DNA of 64,000 nucleotides from Acinetobacter sp. SAAs474 (GTDB lineage: Bacteria > Pseudomonadota > Gammaproteobacteria > Pseudomonadales > Moraxellaceae): positions 2,666,001 to 2,730,000 of the forward strand of contig NZ_CP127915.1 in the NCBI RefSeq assembly GCF_032823475.1, in the 5' to 3' direction. How positions within the stretch are numbered: position 1 is the first letter of the stretch; each line of letters opens with the position of its first letter. A program made the position numbers and the translations under genes. The notes under the pieces are model-generated. The model was not told the DNA's origin, ran no database searches, and worked only from the letters and a program-made list of their open reading frames with translations. Positions 18,471 through 28,046 of the stretch are shown here, in pieces.

Positions 18471-20714
18471 CTAGAATGAATAACTTAAACTCATCGTGAA
18501 ATTGCGCGGCGCCCCCCAAACCATGGCATTACTACCAATGCCCTCATAATATTTTTTGTCAAAAATATTATTAATATTCAATTGGGTAGTTATATTTTCA
18601 GTAAATTTATATCCCATCATGGCATTTGCGAGATATAAATTAGCCCGATCAATTCTATTTGCAGCTGTTCCAGTATAAATTTTACTAAAATAATTTAATC
18701 CCATACCGACAAACCAATTTTGTTGTTGATATTTCATAAAAAGATCAGCAGTGGTTCTTGAATTTGTCGGATTGACATCGGAATTGTTACCATCTTTAGC
18801 ACTAAAATGAGCTACACCTAAATTAAGTTGCCAATTGGCATTTAATTCGCCACTCATGGTGAATTCTATCCCTTTACTGACCACACCTTGGGTACCGTAA
18901 TAGGCATTTTCTGCTGTTCCATCGACTTTAATCTGTGTACCATTTTTATCTAACAGTTCTTGTGCAACATTATCCTGTTCAATCCTAAATAGCCCCACAC
19001 TTGCATTTAAGCGCTGATCAAAGAATGCTGCCTTAATTCCTGTTTCATAACTTTTTCCTTCAATAGGATCTAAATATTGACCATTTTGTTGTTTTCTATT
19101 TTGTGGACTAAAAATACTGGTATAACTTGCGTACCAAGAATAATACTGAGATAAATCATAAGTTATACCTAAATACGGGCTCAATTGATGCTTAAATGTA
19201 CGATCTCCTACACCATTTTCAGCACGATATTTCCAATTAGATAATCTCGCACCAGCCACAATTTTTAACGGCTCAAAAAGATGAAATTTACCTGAAATAT
19301 AAGCAGCTGTTTGAGTTGTTTCATTGAGTGAATTGACTTTATCCATCTGTAAATTTTTAAGTAACTGAGTATTCATGTGATTAAAATCAACTACATCCTG
19401 TCCCAGTAAATCAATTAAATTTTGCTTGGTCTGTGCACTATTTCCTGCAACATAACTTTGCCCATATGGATTTTTCTTTAATTCAGTTTTATTCCATGAT
19501 CCACCTACAATCACTTCTTGATCTAAACTCAACATTTGAAATGGAATCGAAATATAAGCATCAATATTATTTTCATCTGTCCGTTTTTGATCTCGATACA
19601 CTGAAGCATTTTCAATTGGAATGGTATTGCTAGAGGGATTTACTTGGCCACTGGTATAATAAAGCAAGCTATCGGTATCATCTCTACGATATTGATAATT
19701 AACATTTAAATTAATATCATTCCATAAATTTTGCTTTAGATTGGCAAAAAATGCTGTGGAAACGACATTCCAAAAAGTCCAGTCAGAACTCACCGTATCA
19801 GAACGTGAAAAATCAGTCCGGCGACCATCTATATAAAATGCAGGAAGTCCTCCCCACCTTACGCCATTGCGATTTAAATCTTGATAAGATGCGGCAAAGG
19901 AAAGATAAGTTTGATCACTCATATCATAATCAATTGCACCATATACAATATTTCGATCACTATGATAAAAATCCATAAATGATTTTTCATCTGTATGTTT
20001 AACAAAAACACGCCCTCTTAAAGTGCCATCAGCATTTAAAGGTGCAGATATATCTGCAGAACTAGAGAATTGATCCCATGATCCTACAGAAGTTTCTATT
20101 TTCCCCGTTAATGCCTTGGCATAGGCACGCTTGCGAATGAGATTTAGGCCCATTGCTGGACTTCCTGCACCAGCAATTAAACCATTGGCACCTTTTACGA
20201 CTTCCACACGATCATAAATACTTAAATCTGGATCTCCAGCTCCCAAAGTTAAACTGCTGGGTAAACCATCTACTAAATAATAATCTACTTTAAAACCACG
20301 AGCATATACAGATTGACGCTCATCCGTTTGAATGGTGGAAACCCCAGTAATATTGCGTAATAGATTTTGGAAAGAGGTAATATGACGATCATCTAAATAT
20401 TCACGGGTATAAACTTGTACCGTTTGAGGTGTATCCCGTAAAGATAAATCTAGTTTTGTTGCCGTACTCGACTGGCTAACGGTATAGCTTTGATTAGACT
20501 CTTTAACCAACTCATTTTCAGCCGTTAAACTCATCACCGGTAATAATGCCACATCCTGCTGACCATCCTGTTGAATGATCTCTGTATTTTGTGCAAACGT
20601 AGATGATATACAACATAATATCGTACTGGAAATAAAAGTCACCCGAATCGCAATGATCAAAGGCTTAGGTATATTTCTAAACGTAGAAGACATAGGAGAA
20701 TTACTCAAGTCCAT
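18471..20714 (-). CDS. TonB-dependent siderophore receptor, FhuE/FpvB-like
   Basis: A 747-aa receptor without an STN domain. A signal sequence (PLIIAIRVTFISSTILCCISSTFA) precedes a short leader and a plug with LSLRDTPQTVQVYTREYLDDR, ARGFKVDYYLVDGLPSS and RVEVVKGANGLIAGAGSPAMGLNLIRK. The barrel ends in WGAPRNFTMSLSYSF, a typical C-terminal signature with terminal Phe. Substrate is probably a ferric hydroxamate or mixed siderophore; the sequence alone does not decide. No siderophore genes are nearby. A Fur-like box lies about 300 bp upstream, rather far for direct control. Confidence 0.9.
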   Translation of the reverse strand: MDLSNSPMSSTFRNIPKPLIIAIRVTFISSTILCCISSTFAQNTEIIQQDGQQDVALLPVMSLTAENELVKESNQSYTVSQSSTATKLDLSLRDTPQTVQVYTREYLDDRHITSFQNLLRNITGVSTIQTDERQSVYARGFKVDYYLVDGLPSSLTLGAGDPDLSIYDRVEVVKGANGLIAGAGSPAMGLNLIRKRAYAKALTGKIETSVGSWDQFSSSADISAPLNADGTLRGRVFVKHTDEKSFMDFYHSDRNIVYGAIDYDMSDQTYLSFAASYQDLNRNGVRWGGLPAFYIDGRRTDFSRSDTVSSDWTFWNVVSTAFFANLKQNLWNDINLNVNYQYRRDDTDSLLYYTSGQVNPSSNTIPIENASVYRDQKRTDENNIDAYISIPFQMLSLDQEVIVGGSWNKTELKKNPYGQSYVAGNSAQTKQNLIDLLGQDVVDFNHMNTQLLKNLQMDKVNSLNETTQTAAYISGKFHLFEPLKIVAGARLSNWKYRAENGVGDRTFKHQLSPYLGITYDLSQYYSWYASYTSIFSPQNRKQQNGQYLDPIEGKSYETGIKAAFFDQRLNASVGLFRIEQDNVAQELLDKNGTQIKVDGTAENAYYGTQGVVSKGIEFTMSGELNANWQLNLGVAHFSAKDGNNSDVNPTNSRTTADLFMKYQQQNWFVGMGLNYFSKIYTGTAANRIDRANLYLANAMMGYKFTENITTQLNINNIFDKKYYEGIGSNAMVWGAPRNFTMSLSYSF

Positions 20715-21207
20715 GTAATGAAAGGTTTGAAACTCACGATCTTGTTCGACATTTTAAATATGCTGGCATAAGCTCAATGGCCTAACCCAAGATGATCGAC
20801 TTGGTGATGATTGAAAATTAATCGACCTTTATCATATGGCTAATACAATAAACAATATCATCATGTTAGATGTGTTCTTGATCAACAAAGTCACTGTATC
20901 CAATAGCACGATCTATGCTCTCTATATCAATGATCAGCACCATCATATTTATCATGTAGGTCTTAAAGAAGAGCGTGTTTATCTCGTGGCAAATTATATA
21001 AAATTAAAAGCAAATAACAATCATTATCTTTTGCATAATCATTAATTTTAATATTATTATTTTAATTCTGTTTATTGTGGCGCATAAAAAGGATTAAAAA
21101 AAATCGTTTTAATTACAGAAAAAGAATAGCGCTTATCTATGATGACAATGGATTGCGATTGTGCATTAGAACGATAATATCCATTATATTAAAACTTTAA
21201 TATGGTG
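20715..21207. other. Intergenic region upstream of the FhuE-like receptor
   Basis: About 490 AT-rich bases. A plus-strand frame at 20836-21045 (69 aa, MANTINNIIMLDVFLINK at its start) has no clear ribosome site and no family likeness, so I do not call it a gene. A Fur-like sequence lies at 21010-21028. Confidence 0.45.
21010..21028. promoter_or_regulatory. Fur-box-like sequence
   Basis: This 19-mer, with right half ATCATTATC, matches the classical Fur consensus at 15 of 19 positions by hand count. Its distance from the receptor start (about 300 bp) is large, so function is uncertain. Confidence 0.3.
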
Positions 21208-22101
21208 CTACAGGACTTGAAAACTTTCTTGAATCGTTTGAATAAACCAAGTACGTGCTTCTAGATCATCTTGATGTTTATACCAATTTACACTGACATT
21301 AAAAGGTTTAACTAAAAATGGCAGTTCGAAAATATTGACTTGACTATTACGCTCATAAACACGTGCTGCACGTGAAGGTAACGTGATGAGCAATGCTGTG
21401 CTGCTGACCACATCTTGTAAAACACTAAAGTGAGGAACCTCAAGCATGATTTCGCGCTTTAACCCCATCTCTTTTAAACGTTGATCAATTTCAATATGTC
21501 CTGTAGAGGATTTAACTGCAGCATGTTTTTCCTGTAAATACTGCGGTAAGGTTAATTGATGCTGTATTCGAGGGTGAGCTTTATTGACAACACACATGTA
21601 ACGCTCTTCAAATAAATTACGTGATTCAATCTTTGGCATTACCGTATAACTACTGTTAAATACCGCAACATCTAAAAAACCTTGAATCAACCACTCCTCT
21701 ACGTGTTGAGAACGGATTTCTTCGATTTCAATTTTAATCAATGGAGCTTGTTGCTCTAAACATTGCATCAATGCAGGAAGTAAACAAATTTCACCTAAAT
21801 CGGATAAACCCAAACGAAAAGTTTTCGTCGATGTTAATGGATCAAACTGTTGACTCGAAGCGATCGCAATTTCAATGTCGGCAACGGATTTACGAAAAAC
21901 GGGATATAAGCTTTGTGCTAACTTTGTCGGTTTTACACCAAACTTATCTCGTTCAAATAAAGGATTATTGAGATGCTTTCTTAATCGATTGAGGTTATAG
22001 GTCACTGAAGGTTGACTTAAATTCAACTTTTCTGCGGCATGACTAATATTTTTAGTTTCATACACAACAATAAAAACTTTAATCAGACTTAAATCTATCA
22101 A
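21208..22101 (-). CDS. salR: LysR-family regulator, NahR/SalR-like
   Basis: A 297-aa LysR protein: N-terminal helix-turn-helix (LIKVFIVVYETKNISHAAEKLNLSQPSVTYNLNRLRKHL) and an effector domain of the NahR/NodD group. I chose a TTG start at LIDLSLIKV, because the upstream ATG at 22161 would place the transporter's terminator hairpin inside this coding region and overlap its stop. GAG lies about 9 bases before the TTG. It follows the salicylate-type transporter and hydroxylase in the same direction and is the expected activator responding to salicylate. The symbol rests on gene context as known in A. baylyi. Confidence 0.8.
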   Translation of the reverse strand: MIDLSLIKVFIVVYETKNISHAAEKLNLSQPSVTYNLNRLRKHLNNPLFERDKFGVKPTKLAQSLYPVFRKSVADIEIAIASSQQFDPLTSTKTFRLGLSDLGEICLLPALMQCLEQQAPLIKIEIEEIRSQHVEEWLIQGFLDVAVFNSSYTVMPKIESRNLFEERYMCVVNKAHPRIQHQLTLPQYLQEKHAAVKSSTGHIEIDQRLKEMGLKREIMLEVPHFSVLQDVVSSTALLITLPSRAARVYERNSQVNIFELPFLVKPFNVSVNWYKHQDDLEARTWFIQTIQESFQVL

Positions 22102-22113
22102 GGTTTTATTCTC

Positions 22114-22139
22114 AAAAAAGAGAGAGCAAAGCCTCTCTC
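22114..22139 (-). terminator. Terminator after the salicylate-type transporter
   Basis: On the minus strand GAGAGAG-GCTTTG-CTCTCTC is followed by TTTTTT, 9 bases after the transporter stop codon. It lies just upstream of the LysR TTG start. Confidence 0.85.
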
Positions 22140-22147
22140 CATATCCG

Positions 22148-23500
22148 TTAAAACTCGGCAATAATTGCTTTGGGCTGACTGTGCTTTTGACGAAAATAAA
22201 TCATCGCCACACTCATCACAGCAATCACACATGGAATCGCTAAAGCAAGAAAATTATACGTGAGCGGTAAACTCAAACTTAATAACCAGCCACATAGGAT
22301 TGGCCCTAAAATCGCCCCTAAACGACCAACACCTAATGCTACGCCTAATCCAGTTGCTCTGATATTTGACGAATAAAATTGTGACATATATGCCAACAAT
22401 AAAATTTGCCCACCAATAGATGCAGCACCAGCAATTGCAATACAAATATAAAGCAACCACGTCGGTAAGTTATAGCTTAATAAAAATAAAGCCACAGCAC
22501 CACTTAAAAATAATGTACAAAGCACTTTGGCTAAATTAAAACGATCAGCAAAATAGCCACCAAAGATCGCACCAAACATCCCACCAATATTTAAGGCAAA
22601 TAGAAACACTAAACTGGTTGATAAATCATATCCGGCTTCAACCATTAGTTTAGGTAACCAATTACCTAAAGCATAGACTAATACTAATGCCATAAATACA
22701 CTCGTCCAGAATAATAACGTAATAGGTCCTCTATTCTCTACAAATAATGCCCTGATCGGTGATTTAACTACGGCTTGATTATCATGATGAAGATGAATCT
22801 CCACCTGTGACTCATTTGTTAGACGATGATCAATTTGTTTTAAAATGTGCAGGGCTTGGTCAGTCTTTTTTTGGCGAACTAAATAATCAATTGACTCTGG
22901 GAGTAGATACCAAATGACGGGTAGTAATAATAGTGGTATCCCACCAAGGATAAACATGATCTTCCAGCCAAATTCAGGGACTAACCAAAGGCCTAATAAT
23001 GCAGAGCACATCCCTCCAACTGCATAACCACTAAACATTAAAGAGACTAACGTCGCTCTTAATTTTTTTGGTGCATATTCCGTCATTAAGGCGATTACAT
23101 TCGGCATCACCCCCCCTAACCCCAAACCCGCAATAAAGCGACAAATTGCAAAACTCTGTGGATCATTTGCATAACCGCATGCTACAGTAAAGCCACTAAA
23201 TAATAAAATACATAATATAATTAGCTTCTTACGACTAAAGCCATATCGCTCTAACTGATCACTTAAACTGCCGAAAAAAATGGCGCCAAACATCATACCA
23301 AATAATGCAACACTGCCTAAAAAGCCTGCAGTAATGGTATCGATCTGCCATTCTTGCATAATTTTAGGTAAGGCTACACCATAAATCACCAAATCATAAC
23401 CATCAAAAATAATAATCAGTGCACTCAGCAAAATAACACGCCAATGAATAAACTTGAGTTGTGCATGATCAATAATATCATTCGCATTGATAGATTTCAT
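22148..23500 (-). CDS. MFS aromatic acid:H+ symporter (AAHS family), probable salicylate transporter
   Basis: 450 aa with about 12 membrane segments. It has the AAHS signature in TM1 (IIIFDGYDLVIYGVALPKIM) and the loop 2-3 motif region GSLSDQLERYGFSRKK, plus RFIAGLGLGGVMPNVIALMTEY. It lies between salicylate hydroxylase and a NahR-like regulator, so salicylate uptake is the best inference. The start is preceded by an AGGGAGG-type site. Benzoate or another hydroxybenzoate cannot be ruled out from sequence. Confidence 0.85.
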   Translation of the reverse strand: MKSINANDIIDHAQLKFIHWRVILLSALIIIFDGYDLVIYGVALPKIMQEWQIDTITAGFLGSVALFGMMFGAIFFGSLSDQLERYGFSRKKLIILCILLFSGFTVACGYANDPQSFAICRFIAGLGLGGVMPNVIALMTEYAPKKLRATLVSLMFSGYAVGGMCSALLGLWLVPEFGWKIMFILGGIPLLLLPVIWYLLPESIDYLVRQKKTDQALHILKQIDHRLTNESQVEIHLHHDNQAVVKSPIRALFVENRGPITLLFWTSVFMALVLVYALGNWLPKLMVEAGYDLSTSLVFLFALNIGGMFGAIFGGYFADRFNLAKVLCTLFLSGAVALFLLSYNLPTWLLYICIAIAGAASIGGQILLLAYMSQFYSSNIRATGLGVALGVGRLGAILGPILCGWLLSLSLPLTYNFLALAIPCVIAVMSVAMIYFRQKHSQPKAIIAEF

Positions 23501-23603
23501 AAGACCTCCCTGGTCTAATTTTAATAATGCTAAATCTATATCAGGTTTTTCGACAACTCATCGACTATTGAGCTATAGATTAAGAATGAATTGTCTATAA
23601 ATT

Positions 23604-24893
23604 CTAGTATGTTGACATCATTTGTGACGTTAAATCTTTTTCTAATGCTGTAAGTGCAGTTTCAATATCATCTTCTAAATCATGCGTCCATAACCAGTCA
23701 AAACGATGTATCAAATGTGCGCCAATCTCAGTAAAACTCAAATATTGAGATGAATACAATTCATAGATCTCACCTGATTCACGTGAGGTATTTTGTACTT
23801 TTATAGCACGTTCTAAACGTATATCCTGATAAATACAAGATACACACTTAATAGACTCCTGATTAAGACGAGGATCTGCGAATAAATTGGCCAGAATTAA
23901 GGCATCTTCAAGTCCTTGACCTGCCCCTGCACCTTGATGTGGCAGCATTGCATGAGCTGCATCCCCCATCACAATCACATTATTGGTTATATTTTTATAA
24001 GTTGGCATAGGCTCGATTTCATGCAAAGCCCAAATCGTAGGTTGTTCAATTAAATTCAACAATGTTTGACAACTCTGACTCCAGTCAGAAAAATCGTGCA
24101 GCATCTCATGTTTTGCAACGGTCCGTGTCCAAGCTGTACCTTCAGGTAAAGTGGTTTGGGTCCGATCAGACTTAAATGCCACAATATTAATTTCCTCTCC
24201 TTGGCGGATTGGGAAGGTTAAAATATGTTTATCTTTACCTAACAACATTTGTGGCACTTCTGCCAGTTGTGGATCATGGCCTAAAGTCTGAATGGCATTT
24301 TTAAAATCCTGAAATTTAATAATTCCTCGATAAGCCCATGTTCCAGAAAACTGAGGATGAATAGGTGGCAATTGATGAGAAGCAAGAACACTATTGCGTA
24401 CGACCGAATGAATGCCATCACAGCCAATCACATAATCACACTCAATTTGCTTGCCGCCCATAAAATGTACGCACACTTTATGTTCGTCTGCATCTACCTT
24501 TTCTACACGATGATTAAAATGGACTTTATCGCATGGAACCAATGGAATTAATGCATCTAAGAAATCTGCACGATGTACTGAAGATTGACCGACATGTGCT
24601 GCTGTAGATGCAGACAAATATTCATCCGTGTAGCCATTTCTCCATTGAAACCAAATATCGGTATATGGTGCTTTAACTCGATCTGCAATTGCTTCATATT
24701 CTTTACCCAGTCCCAGTAAATGAATGGCTTCAACGGCATTTGCACCAAAGGAAATTCCTGCACCAATTTCAGAGAATGCTGTAGCAGACTCATAAAGATG
24801 CACATCAAGATGCGCATACTTTACCAATCGGGTCATTAATGCCAGACCCGCAATTCCACCACCAATAACAGCAATTTTAAGCTTTTTTTCCAT
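23604..24893 (-). CDS. salA: Salicylate 1-monooxygenase (salicylate hydroxylase)
   Basis: A 429-aa class A flavoprotein hydroxylase that converts salicylate to catechol with NADH and O2. The FAD Rossmann motif is IAVIGGGIAGLAL (7-19), followed by the DG motif in YVIGCDGIHSVVR and GDAAHAMLPHQGAGAGQGLEDA near residue 320. The pattern is close to NahG and SalA. It is first in the unit hydroxylase-transporter-LysR on the minus strand. Catechol would enter the beta-ketoadipate pathway encoded elsewhere. Related 6-hydroxynicotinate monooxygenase is the main alternative. Confidence 0.85.
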   Translation of the reverse strand: MEKKLKIAVIGGGIAGLALMTRLVKYAHLDVHLYESATAFSEIGAGISFGANAVEAIHLLGLGKEYEAIADRVKAPYTDIWFQWRNGYTDEYLSASTAAHVGQSSVHRADFLDALIPLVPCDKVHFNHRVEKVDADEHKVCVHFMGGKQIECDYVIGCDGIHSVVRNSVLASHQLPPIHPQFSGTWAYRGIIKFQDFKNAIQTLGHDPQLAEVPQMLLGKDKHILTFPIRQGEEINIVAFKSDRTQTTLPEGTAWTRTVAKHEMLHDFSDWSQSCQTLLNLIEQPTIWALHEIEPMPTYKNITNNVIVMGDAAHAMLPHQGAGAGQGLEDALILANLFADPRLNQESIKCVSCIYQDIRLERAIKVQNTSRESGEIYELYSSQYLSFTEIGAHLIHRFDWLWTHDLEDDIETALTALEKDLTSQMMSTY

Positions 24894-25268
24894 GTCTTAG
24901 TATTCCTTACCATTTGACTCTGTTTTATTATCTTTCTCTATTTTTGAAATTAAATCCAATTTATATTTTTTTAGTATTAATATCTAATTTTTTGATACTT
25001 TATTCAAAATCATGCCTAAGCTTATGTCTTGTCATTAAAATAATTAAAATCTAAGTAAAAAATGATGCTGCTCTCATGAGTGATTTTAAGTTCATGACAT
25101 ATTGTAAAATTCAGTAATTGTTATGAGCTTGGCTACCAATGTTATTTGATTGATTTTAGGATGATAAATTTTAATAAAAAAAAAGGAATATTACCGAAGT
25201 AATATTCCATAACATCATACTGGCAAACACAATCGTTCGCTAAAAGTCATCGATTTAAGGAGAATAAC
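24894..25268. other. Intergenic region upstream of salA
   Basis: About 375 AT-rich bases holding the salA promoter region and, at the right end, the terminator of the alcohol dehydrogenase gene. No gene seen. Confidence 0.6.
25185..25208 (-). terminator. Terminator after iron-type alcohol dehydrogenase
   Basis: On the minus strand a perfect 10-bp stem (GGAATATTAC / GTAATATTCC) closes a TTCG tetraloop and is followed by nine T residues. A textbook intrinsic terminator about 60 bases after the stop. Confidence 0.9.
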
Positions 25269-26441
25269 TTACATTGCCGCTTCAAAAATTTGAATCACTT
25301 GCGCATCTGTTGCTTTACGTGGATTGGTCAACATACACGCATCTTTTTGCGCATTTGATGTCATCACAATATGATCTTCTGCTTTAACACCTAACTCTGC
25401 CAAGCCAGAAGGAATACCAATTGATGTTGATAATTCACGAATCGCAGCAATCGCAGCATTTGCAGCTTCTGTAACGGTTAATCCATCCGTATTAACACCC
25501 ATAAGCTGTGCAATTTTCGCATAACGATCTGGACATGCAATCAAGTTGAACTCACAAACATGCGGTAATAAAATAGCGTTACATACACCGTGAGGAAGGT
25601 TATAGAAACCACCAAGTTGATGCGCCATCGCATGAACATAGCCGAGTGATGCATTGTTAAATGCCATTCCTGCTAAATATTGTGCATAAGCCATAGCATC
25701 ACGTGCTTCAATGTTTTCACCATTTGCAACTGCAGGACGTAACCACTCACTGATCATTGAAATAGCTTTTTCAGCACAAGCATCTGTAATTGGATTAGCA
25801 GCAGTAGAGACATAGGCTTCAACTGCGTGAGTTAAGGCATCCATACCTGTTGCAGCCGTTAATCCAGCAGGTTTTGCAATCATTAATTTAGGGTCATCAA
25901 TCGCGACTAATGGTGTACAACGCCAGTCTACAATGGCCATTTTTACATGTGTATCTGTATTGGTAATAATACAAAAACGAGTCATTTCAGAAGCAGTACC
26001 TGCTGTGGTATTAATTGCAACCAGTGGCGTCATTGGTACTTTACTTTGATCAATTCCTTCATAGTCACGAATATGACCACCACCAGCAGTGACCAAACCA
26101 ATCCCTTTTGCACAGTCATGTGAAGAACCGCCACCAAGTGACACAATAAAATCACAACCATTGGCGTTGTATTCATTCACACCATTATGAACATTGATGT
26201 CGGTTGGGTTAGGTTCTGCGCCCGGGAATACGTGACTATCGATACCTGCGTCTTTTAGATATCCAACAATAATATCTGCTACACCAAATTTGAATAAGCC
26301 TGCATCAGTGACGATCAGTGCTTTTTTTGCCCCTAAATTTTGTGCTTTAACACCTACTTCTTTGGCACAGCCTGGGCCAAAAAGTGAAACACAAGGGATA
26401 TAAAAACCATTGGTTTGATCTGCAATATTTTTAAAAGCCAT
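25269..26441 (-). CDS. Iron-containing (group III) alcohol dehydrogenase
   Basis: 390 aa, NAD-dependent. Family signatures seen: GGGSSHDCAKGIGL (NAD binding, about 97-110), the segment TTAGTASEMTRFCII, TAATGMDALTHAVEAY, and the metal ligands in LGYVHAMAHQLGG and LPHGVCNAILLPH. It is close to the DhaT/YiaY/NAD-methanol dehydrogenase group. Start at MAFKNIAD has AAGGA upstream; an earlier ATG would add 33 unlikely residues. It has its own terminator and a GAF-domain regulator gene upstream in the same direction. Likely substrates are ethanol, 1,3-propanediol or other short primary alcohols; sequence does not decide. Confidence 0.9.
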   Translation of the reverse strand: MAFKNIADQTNGFYIPCVSLFGPGCAKEVGVKAQNLGAKKALIVTDAGLFKFGVADIIVGYLKDAGIDSHVFPGAEPNPTDINVHNGVNEYNANGCDFIVSLGGGSSHDCAKGIGLVTAGGGHIRDYEGIDQSKVPMTPLVAINTTAGTASEMTRFCIITNTDTHVKMAIVDWRCTPLVAIDDPKLMIAKPAGLTAATGMDALTHAVEAYVSTAANPITDACAEKAISMISEWLRPAVANGENIEARDAMAYAQYLAGMAFNNASLGYVHAMAHQLGGFYNLPHGVCNAILLPHVCEFNLIACPDRYAKIAQLMGVNTDGLTVTEAANAAIAAIRELSTSIGIPSGLAELGVKAEDHIVMTSNAQKDACMLTNPRKATDAQVIQIFEAAM

Positions 26442-26864
26442 GGTGCGATTCCTTCTACCATTGTTATGAGTCCAATAGGTGTTGTTCACCTTGAATCCGA
26501 GTATCAATTTTGTAGACTCAGTTGCATACCTACTAAACACCTACCAACGCTCTTTTATTTATTTTTATCGTTTATTTTGATTAAATTTTAGCCATATTTA
26601 CAGTTTAGATGATAAAAATATGCCCAGAAATACCCTCATATGCTTATTTCAATGAAAAATTCTCATTGGTGGTTGGGGTTATACAAGATAAATACCAAGC
26701 CAATGCTCACAATGTAAGCCCAGCATGCCCTAAAACCATCGACAGTAAATCGCCACGACGAATATCATCTACTTTGATTAGCGATACACTGTTTTACCAT
26801 CATTTTGCAGGATTCATCTTGCTCTGACCATCCATCTTATACAACGTTGGCTTCATCTTGGAAT
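26442..26864. other. Intergenic region between GAF regulator and alcohol dehydrogenase
   Basis: Over 400 bases with no supported gene. It contains a dyad AGGTG-TTGTT-CACCT near 26478 and two ACCTAC direct repeats at 26528-26544, likely promoter elements of the dehydrogenase. Confidence 0.5.
26528..26544. promoter_or_regulatory. Helically phased direct repeat upstream of alcohol dehydrogenase
   Basis: ACCTAC occurs twice with an 11-bp period, about 90 bp before the dehydrogenase start. Candidate site for the adjacent GAF-domain regulator; not tested. Confidence 0.3.
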
Positions 26865-28046
26865 TCAATGCTGATTTTTATATTGCAGCAGTATTTGATG
26901 TGCTGGATGCCCGACTGGTGTTAATTCAATAAGACGCTCTACCGCATCAATTGCTTCTGGAAAATGTGCCAAATGCTTGAATAAAACATCCGTTTCATTG
27001 GCTTTAAAAATCGCTTCACTTAATCGTGATTCTAAACAGTTTCGCCATGCCGATAAAAATGGGCTTTCTGTTTTTGCCAAAAACACACCTTTACAAAGTC
27101 TTAAAGCAGATTCGATATAACCGGCATCAAGTGCACGTTCTGCTTGTAAAAAGTCGGCTTCTACATGTGCCAATAAACGATACGGACGAGAACCTAACAT
27201 TCCACCTAAGATATCACGTAGTTGTGACATTTCTGCCTTTAATGTTCCCATACTGACTTTACGCTCACCATATAAAGCTTGATGTAAATTCTCTAGATTC
27301 ATCCCTTGAGGACATAAGGCAAGTATGGTCAGAATCTCGATCTGACGCGGTGTCAACACTACAATTTTGCCATTAAACAAAACTTGAGGAACAGCAAATG
27401 CGCGAATAAATAAATGCTGTTGCTGAAACTCAAGTAAAGCAGACTGAATAATAGCGGCACAACGCTCTGCGGCCAGCAATGCCAGACTGTTATGATGGTT
27501 CCATGTTGTTGATAAATCAATAACACCTAGAACCTGTTTAGAATATGGATCAATAATAGGCGAAGCATAACAAACCCAGTCATGTACCGAGGACATAAAA
27601 TGCTCATTGGAAAAGACACAGCTTGATTGCTGTGTCTTTAATGACAATGCCAAAGCATTGGTACCGACCAAATCTTCACGCCACTGTCCGCCGGCAATAA
27701 AGTGTACACGTTCTGCTGCATTACGCATTTGACCACTGGCTGCCGACCAGATAATGGTACTACCAATATCTGCTACAGCGACAACCATCGATGATTTTTC
27801 AGCAATATGTGTGAGCTCATCATGACAATACTCAATGGCTTTTTCCAAAATGTTTTTACGTTCTGTCTTGGCACTCATCAATGGTGCAGCTTCTCGATCT
27901 TTAGGAATCGCAGCAGAATTAGAACGTTGCCATGAACTTAAAATACTCTGTCCGAGCTGGTCAGCCTGTGCTAAGGATAAACTACTACTTTGGCGTAACT
28001 GTTCAATTAGACTTCGTTTGTGTGCTAACTCTTGTTGACTTAACAT
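26865..28046 (-). CDS. GAF-domain transcriptional regulator, AcoR-like without AAA+ domain
   Basis: 393 aa. The N-terminal half resembles the sensor of AcoR-type activators: SILSSWQRSN, then a GAF domain (VVAVADIGSTIIWSAASGQMR, GTNALALSL, HDWVCYASPIIDPYSKQVLGVIDLS). AcoR-type proteins normally continue into a sigma-54 AAA+ domain, which is absent here. Instead the C-terminal part (VLTPRQIEILTILALCPQGMNLENLHQAL, then MGTLKAEMSQLRDILGG) looks like a winged-helix of the OmpR/SARP kind. It probably controls the alcohol dehydrogenase downstream. Binding should be at sigma-70 promoters rather than sigma-54. Effector unknown. Confidence 0.75.
   Translation of the reverse strand: MLSQQELAHKRSLIEQLRQSSSLSLAQADQLGQSILSSWQRSNSAAIPKDREAAPLMSAKTERKNILEKAIEYCHDELTHIAEKSSMVVAVADIGSTIIWSAASGQMRNAAERVHFIAGGQWREDLVGTNALALSLKTQQSSCVFSNEHFMSSVHDWVCYASPIIDPYSKQVLGVIDLSTTWNHHNSLALLAAERCAAIIQSALLEFQQQHLFIRAFAVPQVLFNGKIVVLTPRQIEILTILALCPQGMNLENLHQALYGERKVSMGTLKAEMSQLRDILGGMLGSRPYRLLAHVEADFLQAERALDAGYIESALRLCKGVFLAKTESPFLSAWRNCLESRLSEAIFKANETDVLFKHLAHFPEAIDAVERLIELTPVGHPAHQILLQYKNQH

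Noticed and set aside
20836..21045. 69-aa open frame on the plus strand upstream of the FhuE-like receptor
   Set aside because: No ribosome site, low-complexity composition, and it crosses a Fur-like box; not enough to call a gene.
23604..24893. Interpreting the hydroxylase as 6-hydroxynicotinate monooxygenase
   Set aside because: The fold is the same, but the adjacent NahR-like regulator and AAHS transporter, with no nicotinate genes, favour salicylate.
26609..26827. 72-aa open frame between GAF regulator and alcohol dehydrogenase
   Set aside because: No ribosome site, no recognisable pattern, and it is on the opposite strand to its neighbours in a promoter region.
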